Under the pieces are notes generated by a model. That model did no database searches, was not told where the DNA came from, and saw only the letters and a program-made list of their open reading frames with translations. From assembly GCF_002250835.2 (NCBI RefSeq), contig NZ_NOJY02000011.1, forward strand, positions 1 to 64,000: 64,000 bases of DNA, in the 5' to 3' direction. How positions within the stretch are numbered: position 1 is the stretch's first letter; each line of letters starts with the position of its first letter. Shown piece by piece: positions 34,519 through 43,160 of the stretch. This DNA comes from Romboutsia weinsteinii. GTDB taxonomy: Bacteria > Bacillota > Clostridia > Peptostreptococcales > Peptostreptococcaceae. A program made the translations under genes and the position numbers.

Positions 34519-35235
34519 TTATTTTCCTTGACTCATTAAATTCATTAGCTCTTCAAGAGCTTCTTTTGACTTTTCTGGATTGTTTAAAATTATTTCTCTA
34601 AGATCTTCAATTCTCTTTTTATCAGTTTGAACATCACTATTTTTAGGCTCTTGTACTTCTCCAAAGTCAATATTTTTAATCATTACTTCTTGATTTTGAC
34701 TATATTTTACATATTCATCATATTCATCTATTATAGCTTTGTGCCATCTTATAGAGTCCTTAATTCCATTTACAGTCATTTCAAAAGATATTCTTTCAAC
34801 TTGTAAAGTTGATTCGTTTATTTTTATATCGTTCCAGTATTCCCAATAATCTAGCGTTTCTTCAAGACTTTTTATATGCTTATTTATTATATCTATAGCT
34901 TCACTTTTATCTAATCGATTAAAAGTTATTGGTATTATAAACTTATCTGTACCTATTGGCATAAGTGGCTTGTCTAGTTCTTGCTCTATAGCATGTTTAA
35001 GTTCCAGTTTACCTTTTTCAGTTATTTGATATATTTTTCTTACTTTCGATCCAATGGTTTCTTCTTTGTATAGCTCTACTTCTCCATTCTTTTCCATCTT
35101 GCTTAGTGCGTAGTATATTGAACCAGATTTAACTTTAGCCCAAACATCAAGTCCTGTAGCTTGAATGAATTTTTGTATTTCATATCCATGCGTTGATTTT
35201 ATATTTAGGTAATATAAAATAATCAATTTTACCAT
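34519..35235 (-). CDS. PadR family transcriptional repressor
   Basis: 238 residues. The N-terminal PadR winged helix is seen in LIILYYLNIKSTHGYEIQKF, GSIYYALSKMEKNGEVE and IYQITEKGKLELK. A Vir_C-type helical dimerisation domain (about 90-175) follows, with an acidic/polar tail beyond it. It probably represses itself and the three-gene exporter through the three palindromes at 34464, 35285 and 35315, and is released by the exported compound. Confidence 0.9.
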   Translation of the reverse strand: MVKLIILYYLNIKSTHGYEIQKFIQATGLDVWAKVKSGSIYYALSKMEKNGEVELYKEETIGSKVRKIYQITEKGKLELKHAIEQELDKPLMPIGTDKFIIPITFNRLDKSEAIDIINKHIKSLEETLDYWEYWNDIKINESTLQVERISFEMTVNGIKDSIRWHKAIIDEYDEYVKYSQNQEVMIKNIDFGEVQEPKNSDVQTDKKRIEDLREIILNNPEKSKEALEELMNLMSQGK

Positions 35236-35278
35236 AGGCCTCTCCTTAGTTTTTTATTAAATATCTCTTATTAATTTC

Positions 35279-35307
35279 ATTATATACACAACGTTGTATA
35301 TAGTCAA
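35279..35307 (-). promoter_or_regulatory. padR promoter with operator filling the spacer
   Basis: Minus strand TTGACT (-35, 35302-35307), 17-bp spacer, TATAAT (-10, 35279-35284). The spacer is almost exactly operator 2. Confidence 0.88.
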
Positions 35308-35330
35308 CACTTGTTATACAACATTGTATA
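35285..35330. promoter_or_regulatory. PadR-type operators 2 and 3
   Basis: Operator 2 TACACAACGTTGTATA (35285-35300) lies between -35 and -10. Operator 3 TATACAACATTGTATA (35315-35330) lies just upstream of the -35. Their centres are 30 bp apart, on nearly the same helix face. Confidence 0.75.
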
Positions 35331-35335
35331 TAATT

Positions 35336-35358
35336 AAAACCACCTTGAATGGTGGCTT
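35336..35358 (-). terminator. Short terminator after the GNAT-methyltransferase gene
   Basis: CCACC (35340-35344) pairs with GGTGG (35351-35355), extended by flanking A/T, with GGTTTTAATT on the minus side. It is 43 bp after the stop and directly precedes operator 3. Confidence 0.55.
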
Positions 35359-35400
35359 ATCTACATAGCATCAGTATTTTTATTTTATTGTATAAGCAAA

Positions 35401-36627
35401 TTATTTTTCTAAGATAATTGCCATAGTCAGACTATCTTCTGTATAATCGTCTCCTGCTATATTTCCAAAAAACTCTACTGATTTAAATCCAATATTCTTT
35501 AATTCACTTAATAAGCTATCTTTTGTAAAACAATGGTTCCAAATATAATATATCTTAGTATCATCTTTCGTTATTACTGCAACTTGTTCTAAAATTGTCT
35601 TATCTTCATATTTATAGTTACCATTTAAACATAAGTACTCTTCATTGCTCCAAAATCCACCGTCTTTAACAACTTCTCTTGTTTTACATTCTTCAAATAT
35701 ATTGAATTTTTCTGAGGCAAAAACATCTAATATAAACTTGCCTCCAGGCTTTAAGCTATCATAGACTTTCTTAGCTAAGGACATTCTATTCTCACTTGAT
35801 AGCACTCCATAGTCGCAATATATTAATGTAACTAAATCAAACTCATTTTTGTAATCTAAATCTAAATAATTTTTATATAAAAAATCAATATTTAAATTTT
35901 TCTCTTTTGCTACGCTTTGTGCATACTCAATTGAACGCTTAGAGTAATCTATTCCCTTAACTATATAGCCTTTTTCAAAAAATCTTTTTGCATATATACC
36001 AGGACCGCATCCTAAATCTAATAATTTCGTATGCTTATTAGGAGGAGCTACCTTGCTTATCCAATCAACTGATTTTTCTATAAATTCTAATTTTCTAGTT
36101 GCTCCATCAAAGTCAGGATCCAAATGTGCCTTAAGCATTTGTTTTGATATGTATTCATCATCCCAAAACTTCACTTCTGTCTGCTTATAAACTTGTGGTT
36201 TATTTGAATATTTCATAGTATATTCAACATATTTACTATCTTCATTAATTCCTTCACTTATAATTTCAAAGTTCATTTTCTTATAAAACTCTACAGATTT
36301 TGTATTATCTTTATACACAGCCAGAGTTAAATTATTATATAAATCACATACATATTGTATTAACTTACTACCTATACCACCGCCTTGATAGTCATTTCCA
36401 ACAAATAATGCTCCTATAAATTCATTATTTATGATTGAAATAAATCCTTTTATACCTTCTTCATCCTCATAAATAAATGTATCTGACATAGGAATATAAG
36501 TGTCTTTTACTAAGTCAAAGTTAGCTTCCCAGTATTCTTTTGGTATAAAATCATGAGCTTTTATAGTACTTTTTAACCATATCTCCATTATTTTATTTGT
36601 ATCTTTATTTTCTATAGTTCTTATCAT
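35401..36627 (-). CDS. Fusion of GNAT acetyltransferase and SAM-dependent methyltransferase
   Basis: 408 residues in two domains. Residues 1-140 are a GNAT acetyltransferase with acetyl-CoA loop YQGGGIGSKLIQYV and the C-terminal VEFYKKMNFEIISEG strand. Residues about 155-408 are a class I methyltransferase with motif I LLDLGCGPGIYAKRFFEKG and motif II/III regions YCDYGVLS and LKPGGKFILDVFA. Both domains appear intact, so one substrate may be both acetylated and methylated, or the protein acts in detoxification. The substrates are unknown. Confidence 0.85.
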   Translation of the reverse strand: MIRTIENKDTNKIMEIWLKSTIKAHDFIPKEYWEANFDLVKDTYIPMSDTFIYEDEEGIKGFISIINNEFIGALFVGNDYQGGGIGSKLIQYVCDLYNNLTLAVYKDNTKSVEFYKKMNFEIISEGINEDSKYVEYTMKYSNKPQVYKQTEVKFWDDEYISKQMLKAHLDPDFDGATRKLEFIEKSVDWISKVAPPNKHTKLLDLGCGPGIYAKRFFEKGYIVKGIDYSKRSIEYAQSVAKEKNLNIDFLYKNYLDLDYKNEFDLVTLIYCDYGVLSSENRMSLAKKVYDSLKPGGKFILDVFASEKFNIFEECKTREVVKDGGFWSNEEYLCLNGNYKYEDKTILEQVAVITKDDTKIYYIWNHCFTKDSLLSELKNIGFKSVEFFGNIAGDDYTEDSLTMAIILEK

Positions 36628-36728
36628 TTTACTTATTTCCCCTTATTGTATTATAAATTTAATATTATCACTTATCATTAAACAATAATAAGTACATATA
36701 TAATTCTGAGTTATTCTTGTACTAAAAA

Positions 36729-36768
36729 AAGTGCCTTAGGGTAATTTATTAACATTTCTAAGGCACTT
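36729..36768 (-). terminator. Terminator of the CD3324-family gene
   Basis: AAGTGCCTTAG (36729-36739) pairs with CTAAGGCACTT (36758-36768). The minus-strand RNA ends in seven U. It is 6 bp after the stop at 36775. Confidence 0.88.
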
Positions 36769-36774
36769 AATCTA

Positions 36775-37044
36775 TTATTTATTATGATTTCTGATAATCC
36801 TTCTAATACTGTGTTCTGTTAGATAATAATTTTCAGATATTTCTTTTACGGTTTTTCCATTGTTATATTCATTAATTATTTCTATATTTCTATTATTCAA
36901 CTCTTTTTTAAATCCGCTTTCTTCTCCCCAAGATTTTTTGTTATTATCTTTTTTGGGTATATATAAATATTTACCTTCAATGTATTCTTGTAGTATCTCT
37001 ACAATATGTGATGGTAAAATATTATTTGCGTTTTCGTACTTCAT
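36775..37044 (-). CDS. CD3324-family HTH protein
   Basis: 89 residues, the usual length of this clostridial family. The N-terminal half reads MKYENANNILPSHIVEILQ and YLYIPKK, then a KKSWGEESGFKKEL segment. The C-terminal helix-turn-helix has NGKTVKEISENYYLTEHSIR. The family resembles Mor/HTH proteins and is probably a DNA-binding regulator of unknown target. ATG 37044 follows AGGAGC, which overlaps the stop of a small broken ORF at 37056-37200. Confidence 0.82.
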   Translation of the reverse strand: MKYENANNILPSHIVEILQEYIEGKYLYIPKKDNNKKSWGEESGFKKELNNRNIEIINEYNNGKTVKEISENYYLTEHSIRRIIRNHNK

Positions 37045-37055
37045 AACTTTTGCTC

Positions 37056-37200
37056 CTATCTACTTTTATTGGTACATAGTCGAGCAAAATCTACCATGGC
37101 TATATCAGCCGTATTTATGTTAAATACGGCTCCAAACAAGTTTTTATTATAGACTTTGCCCGGAGCCTTATACAATTTCTGAGTGTCTAATTTTTCTCAT
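37056..37200 (-). pseudogene. Frameshifted small ORF upstream of the CD3324-family gene
   Basis: ATG 37200 follows an excellent GGAGGTG site but stops after ten codons. If the A5 run after ATGAG had one A fewer, the frame would read MRKLDTQKLYKAPGKVYNKN then LFGAVFNINTADIAMVDFA and end at 37056, where the stop overlaps the next ribosome binding site. The region also holds a perfect hairpin AGCCGTATTTA/TAAATACGGCT. It could be a small gene with a sequencing or real frameshift, or a structured leader. Confidence 0.4.
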
Positions 37201-37261
37201 TATCTTTTCACCTCCATGTATTTATTTTCTACTAATTTTTTATCTATATAAATATATATTA

Positions 37262-38116
37262 TCATACTAATGTTGTAAGCATATGTTTTTGTTCATCTTT
37301 ATCCCCCACTTTATTTATATATTTGTTTTTTAATAAAGTAAATATTACTAATGTTATAGTTACTCCCATGGTAACGTCTGATGCAAAATGTGCTCCTACA
37401 ACAATCCTACTAATCGGAACTAATATTGTCCATAGTCCTGCAAATCCTATAAACAAATTCTTCTTATCCTTTAAACTAGTAACAAATGTTGGTATTAAAG
37501 TAATCCAAACCATAATTGCAGAATTTGCACTATGACCTGATGGGAATGACATAAATTCATTTCCTGATGCAAAACCTTGTGGTATAAACCACATTGAATA
37601 TCCAGCAAAAGATCCAACCTCTATCATATGTCTATAGCGTTCTCTCCCCCATAGGAATTTGATTGAATTAAATGCAATTATTACAAATACAAATGTTAAT
37701 ACGCCTACAATCGCCGCTCTTCGTAACTCTTCTTTGTGTGTAGATGCATATTTCTTAGCTATCATATATGATGCTAAAATATAGATAACCATAAGTACAG
37801 GTATTAGAGCCTTAGATCCATGCAAATATTTCACTGGTAGCATAGCAGCCATAAATGAGAAGAAAATTAGCAAAACAATATATCCAACTGTACCTAAGTT
37901 ATATTTTATTGACTTATCTTTGTCTCTAGTCAACATTAAGCTAACTGTACAAAATGTTGCAATAATTGCAGCAGGAAACTCACCAATTGCTTCAAATATT
38001 AATCCAAATTTACTTTCAGGATTATAAATAGCATTAGATATATTCATATCTGTAAATGCAAATACTAATAATATTATTCCAACAATAGATAAACAAAATT
38101 TATACCCCTTTTTCAT
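37262..38116 (-). CDS. PAP2 family membrane phosphatase
   Basis: 284 residues with about seven hydrophobic segments. The three PAP2 phosphatase motifs are present: KFLWGRERYR, SFPSGHSANS and SRIVVGAHFASDV. The catalytic His residues are in PSGH and GAH. Such enzymes dephosphorylate lipid phosphates (phosphatidic acid, undecaprenyl diphosphate) on the outer membrane face. It lies 11 bp after an esterase gene, so both are probably co-transcribed. Confidence 0.88.
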   Translation of the reverse strand: MKKGYKFCLSIVGIILLVFAFTDMNISNAIYNPESKFGLIFEAIGEFPAAIIATFCTVSLMLTRDKDKSIKYNLGTVGYIVLLIFFSFMAAMLPVKYLHGSKALIPVLMVIYILASYMIAKKYASTHKEELRRAAIVGVLTFVFVIIAFNSIKFLWGRERYRHMIEVGSFAGYSMWFIPQGFASGNEFMSFPSGHSANSAIMVWITLIPTFVTSLKDKKNLFIGFAGLWTILVPISRIVVGAHFASDVTMGVTITLVIFTLLKNKYINKVGDKDEQKHMLTTLV

Positions 38117-38127
38117 ATTATCTCCCC

Positions 38128-39234
38128 TTAGCTACTGTATTTTAATATGAAATTACCCATTTCAATTGCACAATCTTCACTTTGTGGATAAACACCTATA
38201 TTGTCTCCATATGCATGACCAAAACCTTTATATAATACAGTTGTTGTATCAACTCCCGCTTTAGTTAACTTTGAAGCATAAGCTAAACATTCTACCTTTA
38301 AGAAGTCGTGTTCTCCTACTGTAATAAACGTAGGTGGTAGACCTTTCCCATCTCCAATATATGGAGTTAAATATACGTTTTTAACATCAGCAGTTCCTAA
38401 GATACTTTCTAGTTCCCCTGACATTCCACTAAACATATCTAACATCATTTCTAGTCCTTTTCTATGTTTAGGATGCATTTCATATTCATCTTTGCTCCAT
38501 CTAAATAATTCATCTTCTACGTTTGCCATATTTACAGTAGGATAAAGTAACAATTGTCCTTTAACCATTCCTAAATTTTCTTCCATATCTCTTGTTGTAC
38601 AGTATTGTGTTAAGTTTCCTCCAGCACTATCCCCTGCTACAAATAAATTTTTCTTATTTGCACCTAGTCTCTCTACATTAGCGTATACCCATTTTAATAC
38701 AGAATAACAATCCTCATGTCCAGTTGGATATGGATTTTCTGGTGCTAAACGGTAATCAACAGAGAAAGCAAGTATATCTGTTTTTTCAACAATCAATTTT
38801 ATTAATTCCTCAACTACATCAGGAGAGCCTCCAAAGAATCCTCCACCATGTATAAAGTAAAGAATAGGTGCATTTTCTTTCATAGTTTCAGACTTATAAA
38901 TACGTACTGGTATTTTATATCCATCCTTTGCTTTTACATGTTCAGTTACAATATCGATCTTCTTTTCTACTATAGGTACACTCTTAACTTCACCAAACAT
39001 ATTTCTTAGCTTTTCAACAGATTTTGGAGAAGCATCCATCTTCATCATGCTCTTAGGCATAAGTTTCATTATTGTTAATTGCTTTTTCATATCATTATAA
39101 AGACGAGGATCCATTGCTCCTATTTCGTCACTATCAGGTAACTTTTTAACCAAAACATTCGTTCCCTTTATGTTGACCATTTCTTGTCTTTGAACTATCT
39201 TATCTAGTAATTCTTGTGAATATTTTCTACTCAA
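38128..39234 (-). CDS. HSL-family alpha/beta hydrolase (esterase/lipase)
   Basis: About 368 residues. The hormone-sensitive-lipase family signature HGGGFFGGS is followed by the nucleophile GDSAGGN, then acid GEHDFLKVE and the C-terminal GFGHAYGD with the catalytic His. The open frame extends to 39300, but TTG 39234 follows GGGGGAAG at good spacing and matches the start of the paralogue at 39408. The two paralogues share the opening LDKIV..KLPDSDEIGAMDPRL style. Cytoplasmic, short-chain ester substrate likely. Confidence 0.85.
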   Translation of the reverse strand: MSRKYSQELLDKIVQRQEMVNIKGTNVLVKKLPDSDEIGAMDPRLYNDMKKQLTIMKLMPKSMMKMDASPKSVEKLRNMFGEVKSVPIVEKKIDIVTEHVKAKDGYKIPVRIYKSETMKENAPILYFIHGGGFFGGSPDVVEELIKLIVEKTDILAFSVDYRLAPENPYPTGHEDCYSVLKWVYANVERLGANKKNLFVAGDSAGGNLTQYCTTRDMEENLGMVKGQLLLYPTVNMANVEDELFRWSKDEYEMHPKHRKGLEMMLDMFSGMSGELESILGTADVKNVYLTPYIGDGKGLPPTFITVGEHDFLKVECLAYASKLTKAGVDTTTVLYKGFGHAYGDNIGVYPQSEDCAIEMGNFILKYSS

Positions 39235-39353
39235 TTTTACTTCCCCCTTTGATTTCTTTATTTGCTCAAACTTAAAATAATTTACTAAAGCTATAAACAA
39301 TTTGCTAATTTTATGAACAATTCCAATCCCGAAAACATTTTCCCGCAGTGTGA

Positions 39354-39400
39354 AAATAAACGCATACTTATTTAATTTTAAATATGCGTTTATTTTTTAG
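39354..39400 (-). terminator. Terminator between the two esterase genes
   Basis: AAATAAACGCATA (39354-39366) pairs perfectly with TATGCGTTTATTT (39383-39395), with T-runs on both sides, 8 bp after the stop at 39408. Confidence 0.8.
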
Positions 39401-39407
39401 CTTATTA

Positions 39408-40490
39408 TTAAAGAGATTTTAAATCATTAGCGATTTCATTCATACAATCTTCTGCTTGTGGATATAATCCTAGCTTATCTATAAATGCATGGTCCATCCC
39501 TCTATATCTTATAGTTCTACAATCAATATTTGATTCTTTTAGTCTTTTTGAATATGCCTCCCCTTGAGTTCTTATAAAGTCATATTCTCCAACTACCATT
39601 AAAGTTTTTGGAAGATTGCTTAAGTCTTCAACTAAAAGAGGTGATACATATCTATCTTCTGCTAGTGAGCTATCTGTCATATATAAACTTAGCATTCCTG
39701 TTGAATCCTTAAGTCCGCAAACAGCCTTTTTAATAAGTTCTTCATTAGAATTCATTTCATAATCATCTAGACTCCAATTGTAGTATGGAGTTTCTTTCTC
39801 TGATATTATTGTTGCAGGATATATTAATGCTTGGTATTTTATCATATTAGTTCCTAAGTCTCTGTCTTTTAAAGTACAAACTGCAGATAAATTCCCTCCA
39901 GCACTATCTCCTGATACCCCTATTTTGTTTGAATCTACGTTTATTTCTTCTCCATTATTGTATACCCATTTGATAACATCAAAGCAATCGTCAAATCCTT
40001 TTGGGAATTGATGCTCTGGTGCTAATCTATAATCAACAGATATAACTACTGCATTAGCTTTTTTAGCTATAAATTTGCAAGGATTTTCAACTACATCTAC
40101 ACTACCAGCTATAAATCCTCCGCCATGTATAAATACTAATGCTGGCATTTTTTCATCTGATTTTGGTGAGTATATCCTAACAGGTATATCTCCATTTATT
40201 CCTTTTATTATTTTATGAGTTGTTTCAATTTCTCCATTAGTTAAATCCTCATTATCCCATCCAAAGATACTACGAAACATACCTACTGGAAAATTGTTAT
40301 ATGTGTAAGTTTTATCTGCTTTTTTATTTTCATATGGATACTTCTCTGGATTTAACATTACATCCATTACTCTAGGGTCTAGAGTTCCTTGTTCTTTAAC
40401 CTCTGGAATGTCTTTTATTATTATTTCTTGACCATTTATTATTTCTACCTTGCTATTTTCCCCTAAACGTTTTACTAGCTCTTTATACAT
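39408..40490 (-). CDS. HSL-family alpha/beta hydrolase (second paralogue)
   Basis: 360 residues. HGGGFIAGS oxyanion motif, nucleophile GDSAGGNLS, acid GEYDFIRT, His in GMDHAFID. It is a paralogue of the product at 38128, and both carry the N-terminal EQGTLDPRVMDVML-like block. It starts 64 bp after the beta-phosphoglucomutase stop, so it could be the third gene of a GH3-pgmB-esterase unit. It might deacetylate sugar esters; that is inference from context. Confidence 0.85.
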   Translation of the reverse strand: MYKELVKRLGENSKVEIINGQEIIIKDIPEVKEQGTLDPRVMDVMLNPEKYPYENKKADKTYTYNNFPVGMFRSIFGWDNEDLTNGEIETTHKIIKGINGDIPVRIYSPKSDEKMPALVFIHGGGFIAGSVDVVENPCKFIAKKANAVVISVDYRLAPEHQFPKGFDDCFDVIKWVYNNGEEINVDSNKIGVSGDSAGGNLSAVCTLKDRDLGTNMIKYQALIYPATIISEKETPYYNWSLDDYEMNSNEELIKKAVCGLKDSTGMLSLYMTDSSLAEDRYVSPLLVEDLSNLPKTLMVVGEYDFIRTQGEAYSKRLKESNIDCRTIRYRGMDHAFIDKLGLYPQAEDCMNEIANDLKSL

Positions 40491-40554
40491 ACTCCACCTC
40501 TTAGTTTTTTTTATGTTAGTTATTTTTGTTAGGTATTTCAGTCTATTGTATAGT

Positions 40555-41202
40555 TTAATTATTTTTCTTAACTATATCAGTTAATTTTATTAGTTTATCT
40601 AAGTTGAAAGTTGCTTTATTACACTTTATAGCATCTCCTACTGCTGCTACTTTCATATTTCCATTAAGTGCAGCTTCTACTCCAGCTTCTGCATCTTCAA
40701 CTACTAAGCAATCTTTTTCAGATACGCCTAGTTTATTTGCTGCTAATATGAAAACTTGTGGGTCTGGCTTAGATTTTGTTATCATTGTTCCATCTGCTAT
40801 TTCATCAAAAGTATTTGATAATCCTATCTTTTCAAGTATTAATGAAGTATTTTTACTTGAAGAACCTATCGCAACTTTTATGTTATTAGATTTTAAATAA
40901 TCTATAACCTCATTAACTCCTTCTAGTATTTCTGAAGATGAAAGATTTGTTAAAAGTTTCTTATATACATTATTTTTCTCTTCTAATAAAACTTCTTTTT
41001 CCTCTTGAGTGTATTCTTTATTAGCTTTTTCTAATATTATCTCTAAGCTTTCTGCTCTACTTACGCCTCTTAATCTATTATTTATAGTCCTATCAAAATT
41101 TATATTCTCTTTATCTGATATACTTTTCCATGCCTTATAATGGTATTCGTCAGTAGAAACTATAACTCCATCTAAGTCAAAAATTACTGCTTTTATTCCC
41201 AT
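40555..41202 (-). CDS. pgmB: Beta-phosphoglucomutase
   Basis: 215 residues, standard for PgmB. HAD motif I is VIFDLDGVI with both Asp residues. The cap loop has YHYKAWKSI and the RLRGVSR specificity segment. Motif II is IGSSSKN, motif III KPDPQVF, motif IV VVEDAEAGVEAA. It converts beta-glucose 1-phosphate to glucose 6-phosphate, usually from maltose-, trehalose- or kojibiose-type phosphorolysis. The neighbouring GH3 enzyme 21 bp upstream suggests the GH3 might act as a phosphorylase-like partner; no GH65 gene is present. Confidence 0.9.
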   Translation of the reverse strand: MGIKAVIFDLDGVIVSTDEYHYKAWKSISDKENINFDRTINNRLRGVSRAESLEIILEKANKEYTQEEKEVLLEEKNNVYKKLLTNLSSSEILEGVNEVIDYLKSNNIKVAIGSSSKNTSLILEKIGLSNTFDEIADGTMITKSKPDPQVFILAANKLGVSEKDCLVVEDAEAGVEAALNGNMKVAAVGDAIKCNKATFNLDKLIKLTDIVKKNN

Positions 41203-41223
41203 GCTATTCTCCTTAAATTAAGT

Positions 41224-42939
41224 TTATAATCTTGTGTCCCACATACCACAGAATGGATCTACTGGGTTTTGACCTTTAAATTCACTTCTTCCCATTAACT
41301 TTTCAAATAATTCATCTAATACTATATCTGAACTATGGTAAGTGTTTATGAATGTTTTTACACGAGGTACATCTATTAAGTGGTATGGATTTTCTACTGA
41401 TATAAATATTGTAGGTACTTTTTCCATATATATTGGTACGTTAGCTCCCATAGGCTCATCCCACTCTATTCTTACTATAGTTTGGTTACTCTTAGTCGCT
41501 AAGTTTGATACATATATTATTAAGTCATATTTTCCAACTACTGATGAAAACGGAGCAACCATTCCTTCAAACCCTTCACCAGGGTTAAATATATCTACTT
41601 CAAATCCTTCTTTTTCTAACTTATCTTTTGCTATTTCACATACACCCTGTCTTGCTCCATAGAATTCACTTGCTCCAGCTCCTATATAATATAAAAGAAC
41701 CTTCTTGTATTTTTCAGGAGATATAGGTAATACATCTATTTCTTCTTTTACTAAAGTTATAGACTTATCTGCACATTCTTTTGACCACTCTAAGTGTTTT
41801 TCTTTTCCTACTACTATTTTTGCATTTTCAATAGTTGGTAAAATAGTATTTTCTTCTTTTTTAGTGTGAAGTTTTAATGATGCCTTAAGTCCAAGAACTT
41901 TTGTTACAGCGTCATCTAAACGCTCAGCTGTTATTATTCCATTTTCAACACCTTTTTTCATAAACTCATAATCCTCTTCTAAGTTACGAGTAAATAAGAA
42001 CATATCGCATCCTGCTGCTATTGCCTTAGGCACAGCTTCTTCTCTTGGCATTGGGATTATCATACCAGCCATAGTAGATGCATCTATAACTACTAAACCG
42101 TTGAAGTTTAATTGTTCTTTTAATAATCCTGTAACTAATTCTGGTGCTAAAGATGCTGGTAATATATCTCTATCTTCTAATTCTGGATTTAACTTTTTAG
42201 AATATGAAGGTTGCATTATATGACCTACCATTACAGTCTTAGCTCCTGCTTCTATTGATGCTTTATAAGCTTCTCCGTAAGTATTATCCCAGTCATCACA
42301 GCTCATGCTGTTTATTGAAGTTACTAAATGTTGATCTCTTTCATCCATTCCATCTCCTGGGAAGTGCTTTATAGATGCTGCCATATCATATTTTTGAACC
42401 GCTTTAACATATTCAGCACCCATATTTTTTACTATTTCAGGATTTGAACCAAATGTTCTAGTATTTGTTATTGGATTTCTAAAGTTATAATCTATATCTA
42501 TTATTGGTGCAAATGCCCAGTTAATCCCCGCTGATGAACCTTCTGCCCCACAAATGTCTCCTAGTCTATACCCTTGAGTGTAGTCATTAGTAGCACCAAC
42601 TTCCATCGGAGAACCAAAGCTTGTTCCTTCTAACACTGCTCCATTTCCACCTTTTTCTAAGTTTGCAGCTATTAGCATTGGATTTTTAGAATTTTCTTGT
42701 AAAAATCTATTAGCTTCTACAACTTGCTCTAGAGGCATAGGTCTACACATTATTCCACCAGGTTTAACTGTATCTAATAAACCTTTAAGATATTCTTTAT
42801 CATCTGAGTAAGCTATTAAGCAAAATATTTGCCCTATCTTTTCTTCTAAAGTCATATTGTTTAATGTGCTCTCTACCCAAGCAACATCCTTATCATTTAA
42901 GAAAAACGGTTTCTTTCTTAATCTACTTAATCTATTCAT
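41224..42939 (-). CDS. Glycoside hydrolase family 3 protein
   Basis: About 571 residues, no signal peptide. The TIM barrel carries KHFPGDGMDERDQH (from about 192) and probable nucleophile Asp in GLVVIDAST (D287). The C-terminal GH3 domain (about 390-570) has TLVKEEIDVLPI and YIGAGASEFYGARQG. The KHFPGDG-x4-D-x-H signature is the NagZ-like one, whose His-Asp dyad serves as acid/base and in some members allows phosphorolysis. It is first in a probable operon with pgmB. Specificity uncertain: beta-N-acetylglucosaminidase or beta-glucosidase/phosphorylase. Confidence 0.85.
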   Translation of the reverse strand: MNRLSRLRKKPFFLNDKDVAWVESTLNNMTLEEKIGQIFCLIAYSDDKEYLKGLLDTVKPGGIMCRPMPLEQVVEANRFLQENSKNPMLIAANLEKGGNGAVLEGTSFGSPMEVGATNDYTQGYRLGDICGAEGSSAGINWAFAPIIDIDYNFRNPITNTRTFGSNPEIVKNMGAEYVKAVQKYDMAASIKHFPGDGMDERDQHLVTSINSMSCDDWDNTYGEAYKASIEAGAKTVMVGHIMQPSYSKKLNPELEDRDILPASLAPELVTGLLKEQLNFNGLVVIDASTMAGMIIPMPREEAVPKAIAAGCDMFLFTRNLEEDYEFMKKGVENGIITAERLDDAVTKVLGLKASLKLHTKKEENTILPTIENAKIVVGKEKHLEWSKECADKSITLVKEEIDVLPISPEKYKKVLLYYIGAGASEFYGARQGVCEIAKDKLEKEGFEVDIFNPGEGFEGMVAPFSSVVGKYDLIIYVSNLATKSNQTIVRIEWDEPMGANVPIYMEKVPTIFISVENPYHLIDVPRVKTFINTYHSSDIVLDELFEKLMGRSEFKGQNPVDPFCGMWDTRL

Positions 42940-43062
42940 CAAAACTCCTCCTAGTTATTATCTATTTCTTAATTTAATTTTAAGTGTTTTAGAAATTAAT
43001 TACCTTCAACTTTTTTATCTAAATACTGTAAATTTTTGTCCTGTTACCTTTTTTATTAATAG

Positions 43063-43145
43063 TAAAAAAACTATCTCCGAATATAATTTGCTAATAATCT
43101 CTTTGATTTTATTAGTAAATTTATTTATTCTGAGATAGTTTTTTA
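43063..43145 (-). terminator. Nested terminator after the AraC-GH39 gene
   Basis: Outer stem AAAAAACTATCTC (43065-43077) with GAGATAGTTTTTT (43132-43145). An inner hairpin TTTGCTAATAA/TTATTAGTAAA lies within it. Minus-strand U-run present. Confidence 0.75.
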
Positions 43146-43160
43146 ATTAAGTATCTTATT

